Source of the DNA: Vibrio sp. JPW-9-11-11
Lineage (GTDB): Bacteria > Pseudomonadota > Gammaproteobacteria > Enterobacterales > Vibrionaceae
DNA length: 64,000 bases
NCBI RefSeq assembly: GCF_013369335.1
Contig: NZ_SZQJ01000009.1
Location: 372,001-436,000 of the forward strand
Reading direction: 5' to 3'
The translations under genes and the position numbers were made by a program. Position 1 is the first letter of the stretch. Each line of letters starts with the position of its first letter. This document shows positions 1 through 7,329 of the stretch, piece after piece. A model generated the notes under the pieces. It made no database searches, had not been told where the DNA came from, and was given only the letters and a program-made list of their open reading frames with translations.

Positions 1-388
1 TATCCGCCGCTTTAAGGATATCTGGGTTCAAGGTTAAGTTGCCTACATGGTGAAACATGTTGGCGTGCTGCGACGCGCCGTCTAGACGAATATCGAGGTC
101 TGTCTCACCTAGGCCACGTATGTTAATTCTTTGGTTGACCGAGTGCGTGCCACCCACGTCGACGCCTGGAATATCACGCAGTAGATCCGACATATGATCG
201 GCCTGTTTCAACGACATATCTTGCGTGTCGACCATTTCAGTGTTTGAAGACACTTCGGTTCCCCACACCAGCACTTCGTCGAAATAACTAGTTTCGTCAC
301 TTGCCAAAGCGGTGGTGGCACTTATCGCGATACCGATCGCGTAACAAAGCATTGATTTGTTTAGAGGTTTGCGAATAACCCTTCCCAT
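1..388 (-). CDS. TonB-dependent siderophore receptor, N-terminal part (cut by window edge)
   Basis: Only the first 129 codons are in the window. They read as a signal peptide (basic start, hydrophobic stretch ending near ATTALAS), a short TonB-box-like segment (DEVLVWG), and the beginning of a plug domain with the typical IPGVDV and INIRGLG motifs. TonB-dependent receptors bind ferric siderophores at the outer membrane and pass them to the periplasm. The ATG at 388 has a GGGAAG ribosome site eight bases upstream. The gene is divergent from an AraC regulator across an interval with two Fur-like boxes, and an ABC siderophore importer lies close by. This supports a role in iron uptake. The ligand cannot be told from this fragment. 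Confidence 0.85.
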   Translation of the reverse strand, partial: MGRVIRKPLNKSMLCYAIGIAISATTALASDETSYFDEVLVWGTEVSSNTEMVDTQDMSLKQADHMSDLLRDIPGVDVGGTHSVNQRINIRGLGETDLDIRLDGASQHANMFHHVGNLTLNPDILKAAD

Positions 389-411
389 GTTCTTAACTTC
401 CCAACTGGTAA

Positions 412-442
412 TGATAATAATTCGCATATATAATAATTATCA
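412..442. promoter_or_regulatory. Two adjacent Fur-like boxes
   Basis: Positions 412-426 (TGATAATAATTCGCA) and 428-442 (ATATAATAATTATCA) each match 12 of the 14 informative positions of the 7-1-7 Fur consensus TGATAATnATTATCA. They lie between the divergent receptor and AraC starts, so iron-Fur could repress both. The match was made by eye. Confidence 0.6.
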
Positions 443-470
443 ATATTATTAACGAGAAGTCTTTCCTGTT

Positions 471-1478
471 ATGCAAAAACGCTTAACGGTTATGAAGAAT
501 CGCCAAAAGGAGTCTCGTCATTTGCAAACCAATGTCCCTAAGGTCGTTTTAACCCAAACCGTGGTAGAAAATGACAAACAGGTGATCATGAGTCAAACCC
601 GCTTTAACAACACTCCGATTGTGGAAGGCAAACTGATCAACTACGAAGTACCGCAATGTTTCGCTATCTATGGTGGGCAAAGCATCGAGTTGTTGGATTC
701 GCATGTTGTCGCGTCGACTTCTGCGGCAATGATCATCACAGTCGTGCTAGAAGGAAGCTTGACTTTCGGCTACGACGAGCTTGAGTTCACTGTCGACGGG
801 AACGCACAACCTCAAGCCATACTGGTTAACCTCACCCAAGCGGCGAGCTTTCATCGCAGCATTGAAAAGCACAATCAACTACTGAAAGTGAACTTGCTGT
901 TCCACTCTCAATGGGTGACGTCGCGTTTGAGCGAACTTGGCAACCCGTTCTCTTTCACTAATCGGCACCTCAATTATGTTCGCTCGCACGTCAGCCCAAA
1001 AATGCGCCAGTTGGTGTTGTCCCTATTGCAGAGTGAACAGCCGCAATCTTTCAGCGCTCGCTTGAAGCTAGAATCGCTCGCGTTGCAAATCGTGCAAGAG
1101 ATGTTTGATCATTTGCCTGCGAGTCATGGCCCATTCGAGCAAAGTGCGCTACCGAACGCCGGCAGCAACCGAGTTAAAGACGTGCTGAACTACATTGAAA
1201 GGCATTTAATGCAGACGTTGACCATTGATGCTATCGCTACGCACTTTTCAATGAGCAGTTCAAATCTACAACGGATATTTCGCTCTAGCGTTGGGGTGAC
1301 CATTAACAGTTACATACGCCAGCGGCGCCTAATGCTGGCCAAGCATAATCTGGAAAAAGGACTCGTCACGATAACAGAAGCCGCTTATGAAGCAGGATAC
1401 AACCATCCTGCTAACTTTACCCATGCGTTTAAAAAAGCATTTGGCGTTCCACCAGCAAAAGTAGTAAAACATGTGTAG
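471..1478 (+). CDS. AraC-family transcriptional regulator of siderophore uptake
   Basis: A 335-residue protein. The last 100 residues form a two-helix-turn-helix AraC DNA-binding domain (from RVKDVLNYIERHL to the C-terminus, with the conserved AAYEAGYNHPANFTHAFKKAFG segment type). The N-terminal 220 residues are a sensing domain without close resemblance to sugar regulators. Such PchR/DesR-type regulators commonly activate a neighbouring ferric-siderophore receptor when the siderophore is present. Divergence from the TonB receptor and the shared Fur-like boxes fit that role. The start at 471 has only a weak ribosome site (GAGAAG about 11 bases upstream). An internal ATG at 492 is possible but has none. 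Confidence 0.8.
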   Translation: MQKRLTVMKNRQKESRHLQTNVPKVVLTQTVVENDKQVIMSQTRFNNTPIVEGKLINYEVPQCFAIYGGQSIELLDSHVVASTSAAMIITVVLEGSLTFGYDELEFTVDGNAQPQAILVNLTQAASFHRSIEKHNQLLKVNLLFHSQWVTSRLSELGNPFSFTNRHLNYVRSHVSPKMRQLVLSLLQSEQPQSFSARLKLESLALQIVQEMFDHLPASHGPFEQSALPNAGSNRVKDVLNYIERHLMQTLTIDAIATHFSMSSSNLQRIFRSSVGVTINSYIRQRRLMLAKHNLEKGLVTITEAAYEAGYNHPANFTHAFKKAFGVPPAKVVKHV

Positions 1479-1522
1479 CCAAACTGAAAGATTATGCTCG
1501 AACGTTAGGAGTGAAGAAAAAC

Positions 1523-1909
1523 ATGAACATAGGCGCCGTCGCTAAACTGACAAACTTGTCTAGCAAATCGATTCGTTTATACGAAGAAAAAGGCTTGATC
1601 ACGCCGCCTTGTCGCAGTGAAGCGGGCTACCGTGAATACAGCGAGCAGCATGTTCAAGAGCTCAACCTGATCTCGCGGGCAAAAAACGCCGGGTTTTCTC
1701 TACTTGAATGTAAAGAGTTCGTCGAGCTCGCGCAAAACCCCAATAGGAAAAGCAGCGAAGTCAAAGCCAAAGCGCAAGAAAAACTCCTCGAAGTCGAAAT
1801 CAAACTTCGCGAACTCAAAGAAATTGAAAAACAACTAAAGCAGTGGATATCAACCTGCCCAGGTGATGAAGGGAGCCAATGCCCTATCATCGAGGATCTC
1901 ACCAAATAA
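1523..1909 (+). CDS. MerR-family regulator, CueR-like
   Basis: A 128-residue protein with an N-terminal MerR winged helix (MNIGAVAKLTNLSSKSIRLY), a long dimerisation helix and a C-terminal metal loop CPGDEGSQC. That loop is a C-x7-C pair like the copper(I) site of CueR. CueR activates copper efflux and oxidase genes by untwisting a long-spaced promoter. I chose the ATG at 1523 because CueR proteins start MNI and AGGAG lies 12 bases upstream. The GTG at 1511 has the AGGA abutting it. No copper ATPase or oxidase is adjacent, so the regulated target must be elsewhere or the specificity differs. Confidence 0.75.
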   Translation: MNIGAVAKLTNLSSKSIRLYEEKGLITPPCRSEAGYREYSEQHVQELNLISRAKNAGFSLLECKEFVELAQNPNRKSSEVKAKAQEKLLEVEIKLRELKEIEKQLKQWISTCPGDEGSQCPIIEDLTK

Positions 1910-1976
1910 AACTTAGCGGTAACAAAGTGAGACCAGAGTGAAGCACTCTCCCGAAGACTTCACTCATATTTTAACG

Positions 1977-2732
1977 TTAGTAGTAAGTACACATCCGCTT
2001 TCCGTCCACTTCAACAATGTTGAACGGCGTTTCATAGATGCGCTCAAGAATATCGGCTTGAATCACTGCTTCGACGTTACCCTGTGCGACCACTTTTCCC
2101 TTTTTCAACGCGATAATCTTGTCCGAATAACAAGCCGCGAAGTTAATATCATGGATGACCACCACAACGGCTTTGTTCATTTCGTGAGCCAACTTGCCGA
2201 CATTTCGCATAATCTGCAGCGAATGTTTGATGTCTAGGTTGTTCAAAGGCTCGTCGAGAAACACGTAGTCGGTGTCTTGGGCCATCACCATCGCGATAAA
2301 TGCGAGTTGGCGCTGTCCCCCGCTCAACTCATCCAGATATTGGTGTTGAATGGATTCGAGATCCAAATAGCTGATCGCCCTATCGATCACCGATTGGTCG
2401 TAGTCATCTAAGTTGCCTTGCGAGTAGGGAAAGCGGCCAAATGAGACCATTTCACGCACGGTAAAACGCATCGTAATGGTGTTGGCTTGGCGAAGCACCG
2501 CGAGTCGTTTGGCGAGTTCTTTGTTGTCCCATTCGGAAAGTTCTTTGCAATCAATGTAGACCTCGCCCGAATCTCTTGATACTAGGCGGCTTGCCATAGA
2601 GAGAAGCGTACTCTTCCCTGCCCCATTTGGGCCGATAATTGAGGTCACTTTGCCTTTCTCAAACTCTGCGCTCGCATTGTCTACAACCGCCGATTGGCCA
2701 AATACCTTGTTAAGGCTTTTTAAAGTAATCAT
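1977..2732 (-). CDS. Ferric-siderophore ABC transporter, ATP-binding protein
   Basis: A 251-residue FecE/FepC-type ATPase that powers ferric-siderophore import at the inner membrane. Walker A is GPNGAGKST at residues 34-42, the signature is LSGGQRQ, Walker B is YVFLDEP, and the switch histidine is in VVIHDINFA. The ATG at 2732 follows AGGTTGA and lies seven bases after the stop of the upstream permease, so it is the last gene of a binding protein-permease-permease-ATPase operon. A longer reading from 2792 runs through the permease end and is not credible. The gene order matches Vibrio VctPDGC and anguibactin-type systems, but I cannot fix the substrate. Confidence 0.88.
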   Translation of the reverse strand: MITLKSLNKVFGQSAVVDNASAEFEKGKVTSIIGPNGAGKSTLLSMASRLVSRDSGEVYIDCKELSEWDNKELAKRLAVLRQANTITMRFTVREMVSFGRFPYSQGNLDDYDQSVIDRAISYLDLESIQHQYLDELSGGQRQLAFIAMVMAQDTDYVFLDEPLNNLDIKHSLQIMRNVGKLAHEMNKAVVVVIHDINFAACYSDKIIALKKGKVVAQGNVEAVIQADILERIYETPFNIVEVDGKRMCTYY

Positions 2733-2739
2733 ATTCAAC

Positions 2740-3690
2740 CTAAATAATCTTATTGCGCAGCAGCATCGACAAGAAGTACATACCACCGACAAAGTTAATC
2801 ACGACACTTAGCGTCGTCGTAAAACCAAACAGATTTTCAACAATCCATTGCCCAGCGAGCAGAGAAGCGATGGCTAACAGAGACACGGCGCCAAACAAAA
2901 CTTTGTGCTGATAACTGGCGAACATTTCTCTTGTCAAGTTGGTCACGAGCAAGCCGAAAAACAGCAGTGGCCCGATTAACGCAGTCGATATCGAGATCAA
3001 AACCGCCGACAAAAGTAAGATCTGTAACGTGATTCTTTTTACATCAACACCCAAGCTGATGGCGTTGTCTTTATCCAGCCAGAACACGTCTAGCCATCGA
3101 TGAAGCGTATAAAGTCGCCACGAAATCAAACACAGTAGTGGCGCGCTCAAATAAACCAAATCAACATTAATATTGTTGAAGCTAGCAAACATGTTGGCCT
3201 GAACAGTTGCAAAGTCATTCGGGTCCATGAGCATAATCAGAAAGGATGAACCGCTATCAAATACCTGCCCTAAAATGACGCCGAGTAACAGCAGTACGAG
3301 CAAGTTCTGACGCACACCGCGAAAGTAGAAGCCAAACAGCAGCACCGAAAAACCCAACATCGCTGTCACTGACACAGCAAAGTTGACATAGCTGTTCATC
3401 GCGATACCACTTAGCCCACCAAACATCACCACCATCAGAACCTTGGTGAACAAGTAAAGCGAATCAAAGCCCATGATACTGGGCGTCAGTATCCGATTGT
3501 GGGTAATGGTCTGGAACGAAAGCGACGATAAACCAATCGCGACGCCAGCAATGACCATCGCGAGCACTTTTGGTACGCGGCGAGACAAGAAGTACTCATA
3601 GTTGTCAGCATTAAGCCCAACTCCGATGAAAAGACCAGCAAACAACACCGACACCAACGCCAAACAGAGCAGCTTATGACGATCGTGCAT
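2740..3690 (-). CDS. Ferric-siderophore ABC transporter permease (second)
   Basis: A 316-residue FecCD-family integral membrane protein with about nine hydrophobic segments. It carries the family's conserved region near GPLLFFGLLVTNLTREMF, which contacts the ATPase. It pairs with the other permease to form the import channel. The start at 3690 (MHDRHKLL) has AAGGTGAG just upstream and overlaps the end of the previous permease gene by 17 bases, a sign of translational coupling. The reading upstream to 3768 lies inside the previous gene and is rejected. Confidence 0.87.
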   Translation of the reverse strand: MHDRHKLLCLALVSVLFAGLFIGVGLNADNYEYFLSRRVPKVLAMVIAGVAIGLSSLSFQTITHNRILTPSIMGFDSLYLFTKVLMVVMFGGLSGIAMNSYVNFAVSVTAMLGFSVLLFGFYFRGVRQNLLVLLLLGVILGQVFDSGSSFLIMLMDPNDFATVQANMFASFNNINVDLVYLSAPLLCLISWRLYTLHRWLDVFWLDKDNAISLGVDVKRITLQILLLSAVLISISTALIGPLLFFGLLVTNLTREMFASYQHKVLFGAVSLLAIASLLAGQWIVENLFGFTTTLSVVINFVGGMYFLSMLLRNKII

Positions 3691-4618
3691 TTTTCTCACC
3701 TTGTAGAATGAAGTAAATAAATACCGCGCCACCAAGCAAACTGATGATGTTTGAAATAGGCAACTCATACGGGAAAATGATCAAACGTCCGGCCAGGTCG
3801 CAGACTAATACGATGAGCGCTCCAAGAAGCGCAGTAAGGGGGATGTTGCGCCTTAAGTTGTCGCCATAAAAACGACTGACGAGGTTAGGAACAATCAATC
3901 CTAAGAACGGGAGCTTACCAACAATCATCACCACAGACGCCGACATGACCGAAACCAGTAACACGCCGACAACCAATACTTGCTGGTAGTTTAAGCCCAA
4001 GTTCAGCGCAAAATCTTTGCCCAGTCCCACCGCGGAAATACGCGTTGCGTACAACAGGCTGAAAACGGCAAACGGAATCGCGACATAAAGCAGTTCATAA
4101 TCGCCTTGCAACAAGTTGGCAAAGTTAGCCACTGCCCAACTCGATAAGTTTTGAATGGCATCGTATTTATAAGCAAAGAACGTCGCGACCGATTCCACCA
4201 CGTTGCCAAAAATGATCCCTACAAGAGGCACAAACACCGCATTTTTAAATTGGATGCGATTAATAAACTGAACAAACACCAGGGTGCCCAGCATAGAAAC
4301 GGAGAATATCAGCCACAGTTGGTTGCCGTTACCAAACAAGACCAAACTCAAAACATAGCCCAACATCGCGCACTCAATCGTTCCCGATGTCGATGGTGAA
4401 GCAAATCGGTTTTGGCTAATTTGCTGCATGATAAGGCCGGCAATACTAAGACCAGCCCCTGCCAAAAGCACCGCCGCTAAACGGGGAACTCGGCTGGTAA
4501 ACAGTAGATCCCAGCTTTGGGGATCGCCCGCCAACAGTTGTGCGGCATTGAGCTGGCCAATCCCAACAAACAGAGACAAGACACTCAAAATCAAGAGCGT
4601 CCAAGATAACATCTTCAA
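3674..4618 (-). CDS. Ferric-siderophore ABC transporter permease (first)
   Basis: A 314-residue FecCD-family permease with many transmembrane helices and the conserved GKLPFLGLIVPNLVSRFYG region. I use the TTG at 4618 because GAGGTGA lies seven bases before it. The ATG two codons later (4612) is 13 bases from the same site and is the alternative. It follows the binding-protein gene after a hairpin with a T tract, so its expression is probably set lower than that of the binding protein. It forms a heterodimeric channel with the next gene's product. Confidence 0.87.
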   Translation of the reverse strand: MKMLSWTLLILSVLSLFVGIGQLNAAQLLAGDPQSWDLLFTSRVPRLAAVLLAGAGLSIAGLIMQQISQNRFASPSTSGTIECAMLGYVLSLVLFGNGNQLWLIFSVSMLGTLVFVQFINRIQFKNAVFVPLVGIIFGNVVESVATFFAYKYDAIQNLSSWAVANFANLLQGDYELLYVAIPFAVFSLLYATRISAVGLGKDFALNLGLNYQQVLVVGVLLVSVMSASVVMIVGKLPFLGLIVPNLVSRFYGDNLRRNIPLTALLGALIVLVCDLAGRLIIFPYELPISNIISLLGGAVFIYFILQGEKNARSS

Positions 4619-4640
4619 AAGTCTATCACCTCTTGAACCT

Positions 4641-4668
4641 AAAAAACCTCAAGCGTGAACTTGAGGTT
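4641..4668 (-). terminator. Intra-operon hairpin with T tract (attenuating terminator)
   Basis: On the minus strand AACCTCAAG pairs with CTTGAGGTT (nine perfect pairs, six-base loop) and is followed by six T. It lies between the binding-protein gene and the first permease gene. A leaky terminator here would give more binding protein than membrane components, as in many importer operons. Confidence 0.65.
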
Positions 4669-4687
4669 CTTCATACTTACTCAACAA

Positions 4688-5599
4688 TCAGTTAAGACCT
4701 GTCGCCGACTTAACGTCACTCAACATTTGCTCAGTCGCTCGCATACCTGCTATCGATAGGTACCATGCATTGATGTCTAAGTAGGCCATTTTTTGATTTT
4801 GGTATGCATGGGTCGCTTTCACCAAATCATTCTCAAAATCGCGCTGAACTGTGCTACCTTTGCCTTTATTGATCAAGATATCTTTATCTACGATCAGCAA
4901 AGTTGATGGGTTATGTTCGCGAATAAACTCATAAGAAATTAGATCACCATGTCGACTCTCTTTAATACCCTTCACGGTTTCAGTGAATCCAAAATCTTTG
5001 TAGATTGAGCCAAAACGCGATTTGGCTCCAAACGTTGTGATGTTACCGCCCGCACTCATAACGGTCAGCGCATCAACACTGTTTGTTTGGTTGTAGCCTT
5101 GAACTTGTTTGAAGTCTTGATCAACTTGGGCAATTTTCGCTTCAACGAAATCTTGTTTCTCGAACACTTCACCCAACTTACGCCACTCTTCTTGGGTGGC
5201 TTCCCAGTAACCTTTGTTTTTATCTAGGGCATATACGATGGTTGGCGCGATTTCAGACAGTTCTTGGTATTTATCGGCGCCACGTGGGCCGACGATAATT
5301 AGATCAGGTTTCTGGCTATAGATGGCCTCAAAATCTGGTTCAAACAGGCTGCCTGCAGAAACAAACTCCCCGCTTCGATATTGTGACAAATAATCAGGAA
5401 ACATACTGACCGTTGAGACAGCGACCGGTTCAACGCCAAGCGCCTTAACGGTGTCCAATGGTCCTAATCCAATAACCACTACGCGCTCAGGTTTAGACTC
5501 TAATGTCGTCTTCCCTTGTGCGTGCTCGATTTCTACCATTTTTGCGTGCGCATTAAGCGCGGTCATCACCAACGCAAGTGTCACAACTCTAAGCTTCAT
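4688..5599 (-). CDS. Ferric-siderophore ABC transporter, periplasmic binding protein
   Basis: A 303-residue protein with a signal peptide (MKLRVVTLALVMTALNAHA, likely cut after AHA) followed by a periplasmic binding protein of the FatB/CeuE/VctP class. It has the family's opening PERVVVIGLGPLDTVKALG and a central DLIIVGPRG segment. It captures the ferric siderophore in the periplasm and delivers it to the two permeases encoded next. There is no lipobox cysteine, so it should be soluble. The ATG at 5599 has AAGGGTGA upstream; the longer reading from 5626 begins ahead of that site. Catecholate siderophores are a usual ligand for this class, but that is inference. Confidence 0.87.
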   Translation of the reverse strand: MKLRVVTLALVMTALNAHAKMVEIEHAQGKTTLESKPERVVVIGLGPLDTVKALGVEPVAVSTVSMFPDYLSQYRSGEFVSAGSLFEPDFEAIYSQKPDLIIVGPRGADKYQELSEIAPTIVYALDKNKGYWEATQEEWRKLGEVFEKQDFVEAKIAQVDQDFKQVQGYNQTNSVDALTVMSAGGNITTFGAKSRFGSIYKDFGFTETVKGIKESRHGDLISYEFIREHNPSTLLIVDKDILINKGKGSTVQRDFENDLVKATHAYQNQKMAYLDINAWYLSIAGMRATEQMLSDVKSATGLN

Positions 5600-5618
5600 T
5601 TGTTCACCCTTATCAATT

Positions 5619-5640
5619 AAATGCAACGCATTATCATTTA
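5619..5640. promoter_or_regulatory. Candidate Fur box before the siderophore importer
   Basis: On the minus strand an imperfect palindrome containing AATGATAATG and a GCATT arm lies about 20-40 bases ahead of the binding-protein start. One half matches the Fur consensus fully and the other poorly, so confidence is moderate. It fits the expected iron control. Confidence 0.45.
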
Positions 5641-5771
5641 GATTTGCATTATTGTCACTAGTCGATTGAAAGAATGCGCTTAAGTGATGAGATTGTAACC
5701 AGTAGAGTCAGAGAAAATGGGATGTAGCGTTGGTAAGAAAAGACAGGAGCAAAGGTAGCGAGAGACAGCGA

Positions 5772-5795
5772 AAGCTGGGACCCTTGCCCCAGTTT
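5772..5795 (-). terminator. Weak terminator after S4-domain gene
   Basis: Directly after the stop codon on the minus strand, ACTGGG and TCCCAGC can pair around GCAAGGG. Only three T follow, so this is a weak candidate. Confidence 0.3.
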
Positions 5796-6248
5796 CTAGA
5801 AGAAATCGATGGAAGAGCGGCCGTTACCTTTGCCACCTTGCGAGGGTTTTGATTCCTTACCCGTGGCGTCACGATTCTTCTTCGGCTTACTCTTTTTAGC
5901 CGACGATGAACGATTATCGCGTTTCGGCTGGTTTGCGTTTGAGCGCTCTTTAGCCTGTGGTTTTGTGGCTTTCTCCTCTGGTTCGGTTACGGGCGCATCA
6001 CAGACAACAACGTAATATTCTTGATTGAATTCAAAGAAGTCACCGTCATACATTTTGCGACGTTTTCGTGTTTCCAGCTCACCGTTAACCGCCACATACC
6101 CTTCGGCAATCAGATGCTTTGCTTCTCCACCACCGCCAACCAAATTAGCGATTTTGAATACCTTGTACAACTCAATGGGATGAGAAGACACTTCGATACC
6201 AATCGCTTCAATCTCGATCTCTTCGCCTTCTTGATACTCTTCAGTCAT
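5796..6248 (-). CDS. S4-domain RNA-binding protein with basic tail
   Basis: A 150-residue protein. Residues 20-80 form an S4 RNA-binding domain of the YbcJ type (LYKVFKIANLVGGGGEAKHLIAEGYVAVNG). The remaining 65 residues are a low-complexity tail rich in Lys, Arg, Ser, Pro and Asn. E. coli YbcJ is about half this length and lacks the tail. The protein probably binds structured RNA or ribosomal particles in the cytoplasm, but its exact target is unknown. It stands alone, with no cotranscribed neighbour. Confidence 0.75.
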   Translation of the reverse strand: MTEEYQEGEEIEIEAIGIEVSSHPIELYKVFKIANLVGGGGEAKHLIAEGYVAVNGELETRKRRKMYDGDFFEFNQEYYVVVCDAPVTEPEEKATKPQAKERSNANQPKRDNRSSSAKKSKPKKNRDATGKESKPSQGGKGNGRSSIDFF

Positions 6249-6349
6249 AACGAACTCTGTAGAATGTTCACAAAGCGAAGAGTTTAATCTCTAAACGGCG
6301 ATTAATAAACTAAAGTTAAGGATAAGTAGAGAAAAAGCCGAGGAGCAGT

Positions 6350-7156
6350 ATGTTGAAATGGAGTCTGTTATTGATGTCATTTTTGCTGCTGATCAACTGT
6401 GCCTTCGCTTACCACCCCATCAATAAGGTGACGATCTATGGCGACGATGCCTACCCCCCTTATAGCTATGCAGAAGGGAATCAAGTGAAAGGAATCTACG
6501 CCGATATCCTCGCAGCAGCGTTTGAGCGGATGCCAAAATATCAAGTGACCATGGTGCCTTTGCCATGGCGACGCGGCCTCAAAATGCTTGAAGTCGGTGA
6601 AGGCTTTGCTCTATTCCCCCCTTATTTTTATACTGAACGACGCCCCTATATTTCGCCCTATTCTGAACCGATTCTGGCTGAAGAAGTGGTGGTGATGTGC
6701 CGTCCGGAGGCTGTGATTAACCGCGATATCGATACTTGGCCACAAGGCTATTACGGATTAACGGTCGGCGTGAATCAATCTTACGCCTTAGGTGGTCAAG
6801 CGTTCTGGCAAGCCGTTGAACAAGGCGATATCCAGCTAAAAGAGGCTAAAAGTAACCGCGCGAGCATGATTAACTTATACAAACAGCGGATTGATTGTTA
6901 CATGAACGATCGTCTCTCAATCCTGTGGGAGTTAAAATTGCTCAAAAATAGCCAACAGGTTGAACGTGACTGGTCACCGGTCATCACGACCACAGTCAGC
7001 AGTGAATATGGTTATCTCGGTTACGCTCGAGATCCCGACAATCGTTTTCACTTTAAGCAAGACTTCGTCACACAGTTTAATCAAGCCTTAAATGAAATCA
7101 AACGCGACGGCACCATAGACGCCATCCTCGCCAATTACCGGCTTGATTCGAAGTAA
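6350..7156 (+). CDS. Periplasmic solute-binding protein, amino-acid (family 3) type, orphan
   Basis: A 268-residue protein with a signal peptide (MLKWSLLLMSFLLLINCAFA) and a family-3 solute-binding fold. It begins VTIYGDDAYPPYSY, then GIYADILAAAFERMP, and ends with NQALNEIKRDGTIDAILANY. Such proteins bind amino acids or similar small molecules. No permease or ATPase is nearby, so it may serve a sensor or be a stand-alone member, which is common in Vibrio and Shewanella. AGGAG stands just before the ATG at 6350. Confidence 0.72.
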   Translation: MLKWSLLLMSFLLLINCAFAYHPINKVTIYGDDAYPPYSYAEGNQVKGIYADILAAAFERMPKYQVTMVPLPWRRGLKMLEVGEGFALFPPYFYTERRPYISPYSEPILAEEVVVMCRPEAVINRDIDTWPQGYYGLTVGVNQSYALGGQAFWQAVEQGDIQLKEAKSNRASMINLYKQRIDCYMNDRLSILWELKLLKNSQQVERDWSPVITTTVSSEYGYLGYARDPDNRFHFKQDFVTQFNQALNEIKRDGTIDAILANYRLDSK

Positions 7157-7199
7157 CGCCCCTTCTATTTACTTTCATATATTATCAAGCACTTATATA

Positions 7200-7214
7200 T
7201 GAGAATAATTTTCA
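7200..7214. promoter_or_regulatory. Fur-like 7-1-7 box upstream of PAS-EAL gene
   Basis: TGAGAATAATTTTCA differs from TGATAATnATTATCA at only two informative positions and is an inverted repeat at six of seven pairs. It lies about 115 bases before the start of the PAS-EAL phosphodiesterase. It was judged by eye only. Confidence 0.45.
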
Positions 7215-7329
7215 ATTAGAACACTTATATTGAGAGCCATGTGGCATGAATAAGGCGACTATTTATGTAATACTGCGTGGATAACTTTGTCTTTGTACAC
7301 ATCCAAGTTGACAGGTAACGGCCAAAATC

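Noticed and set aside
1938..2237. 99-codon plus-strand frame after the CueR-like gene
   Set aside because: Almost all of it overlaps the end of the ABC ATPase gene on the other strand, and it has no ribosome site.
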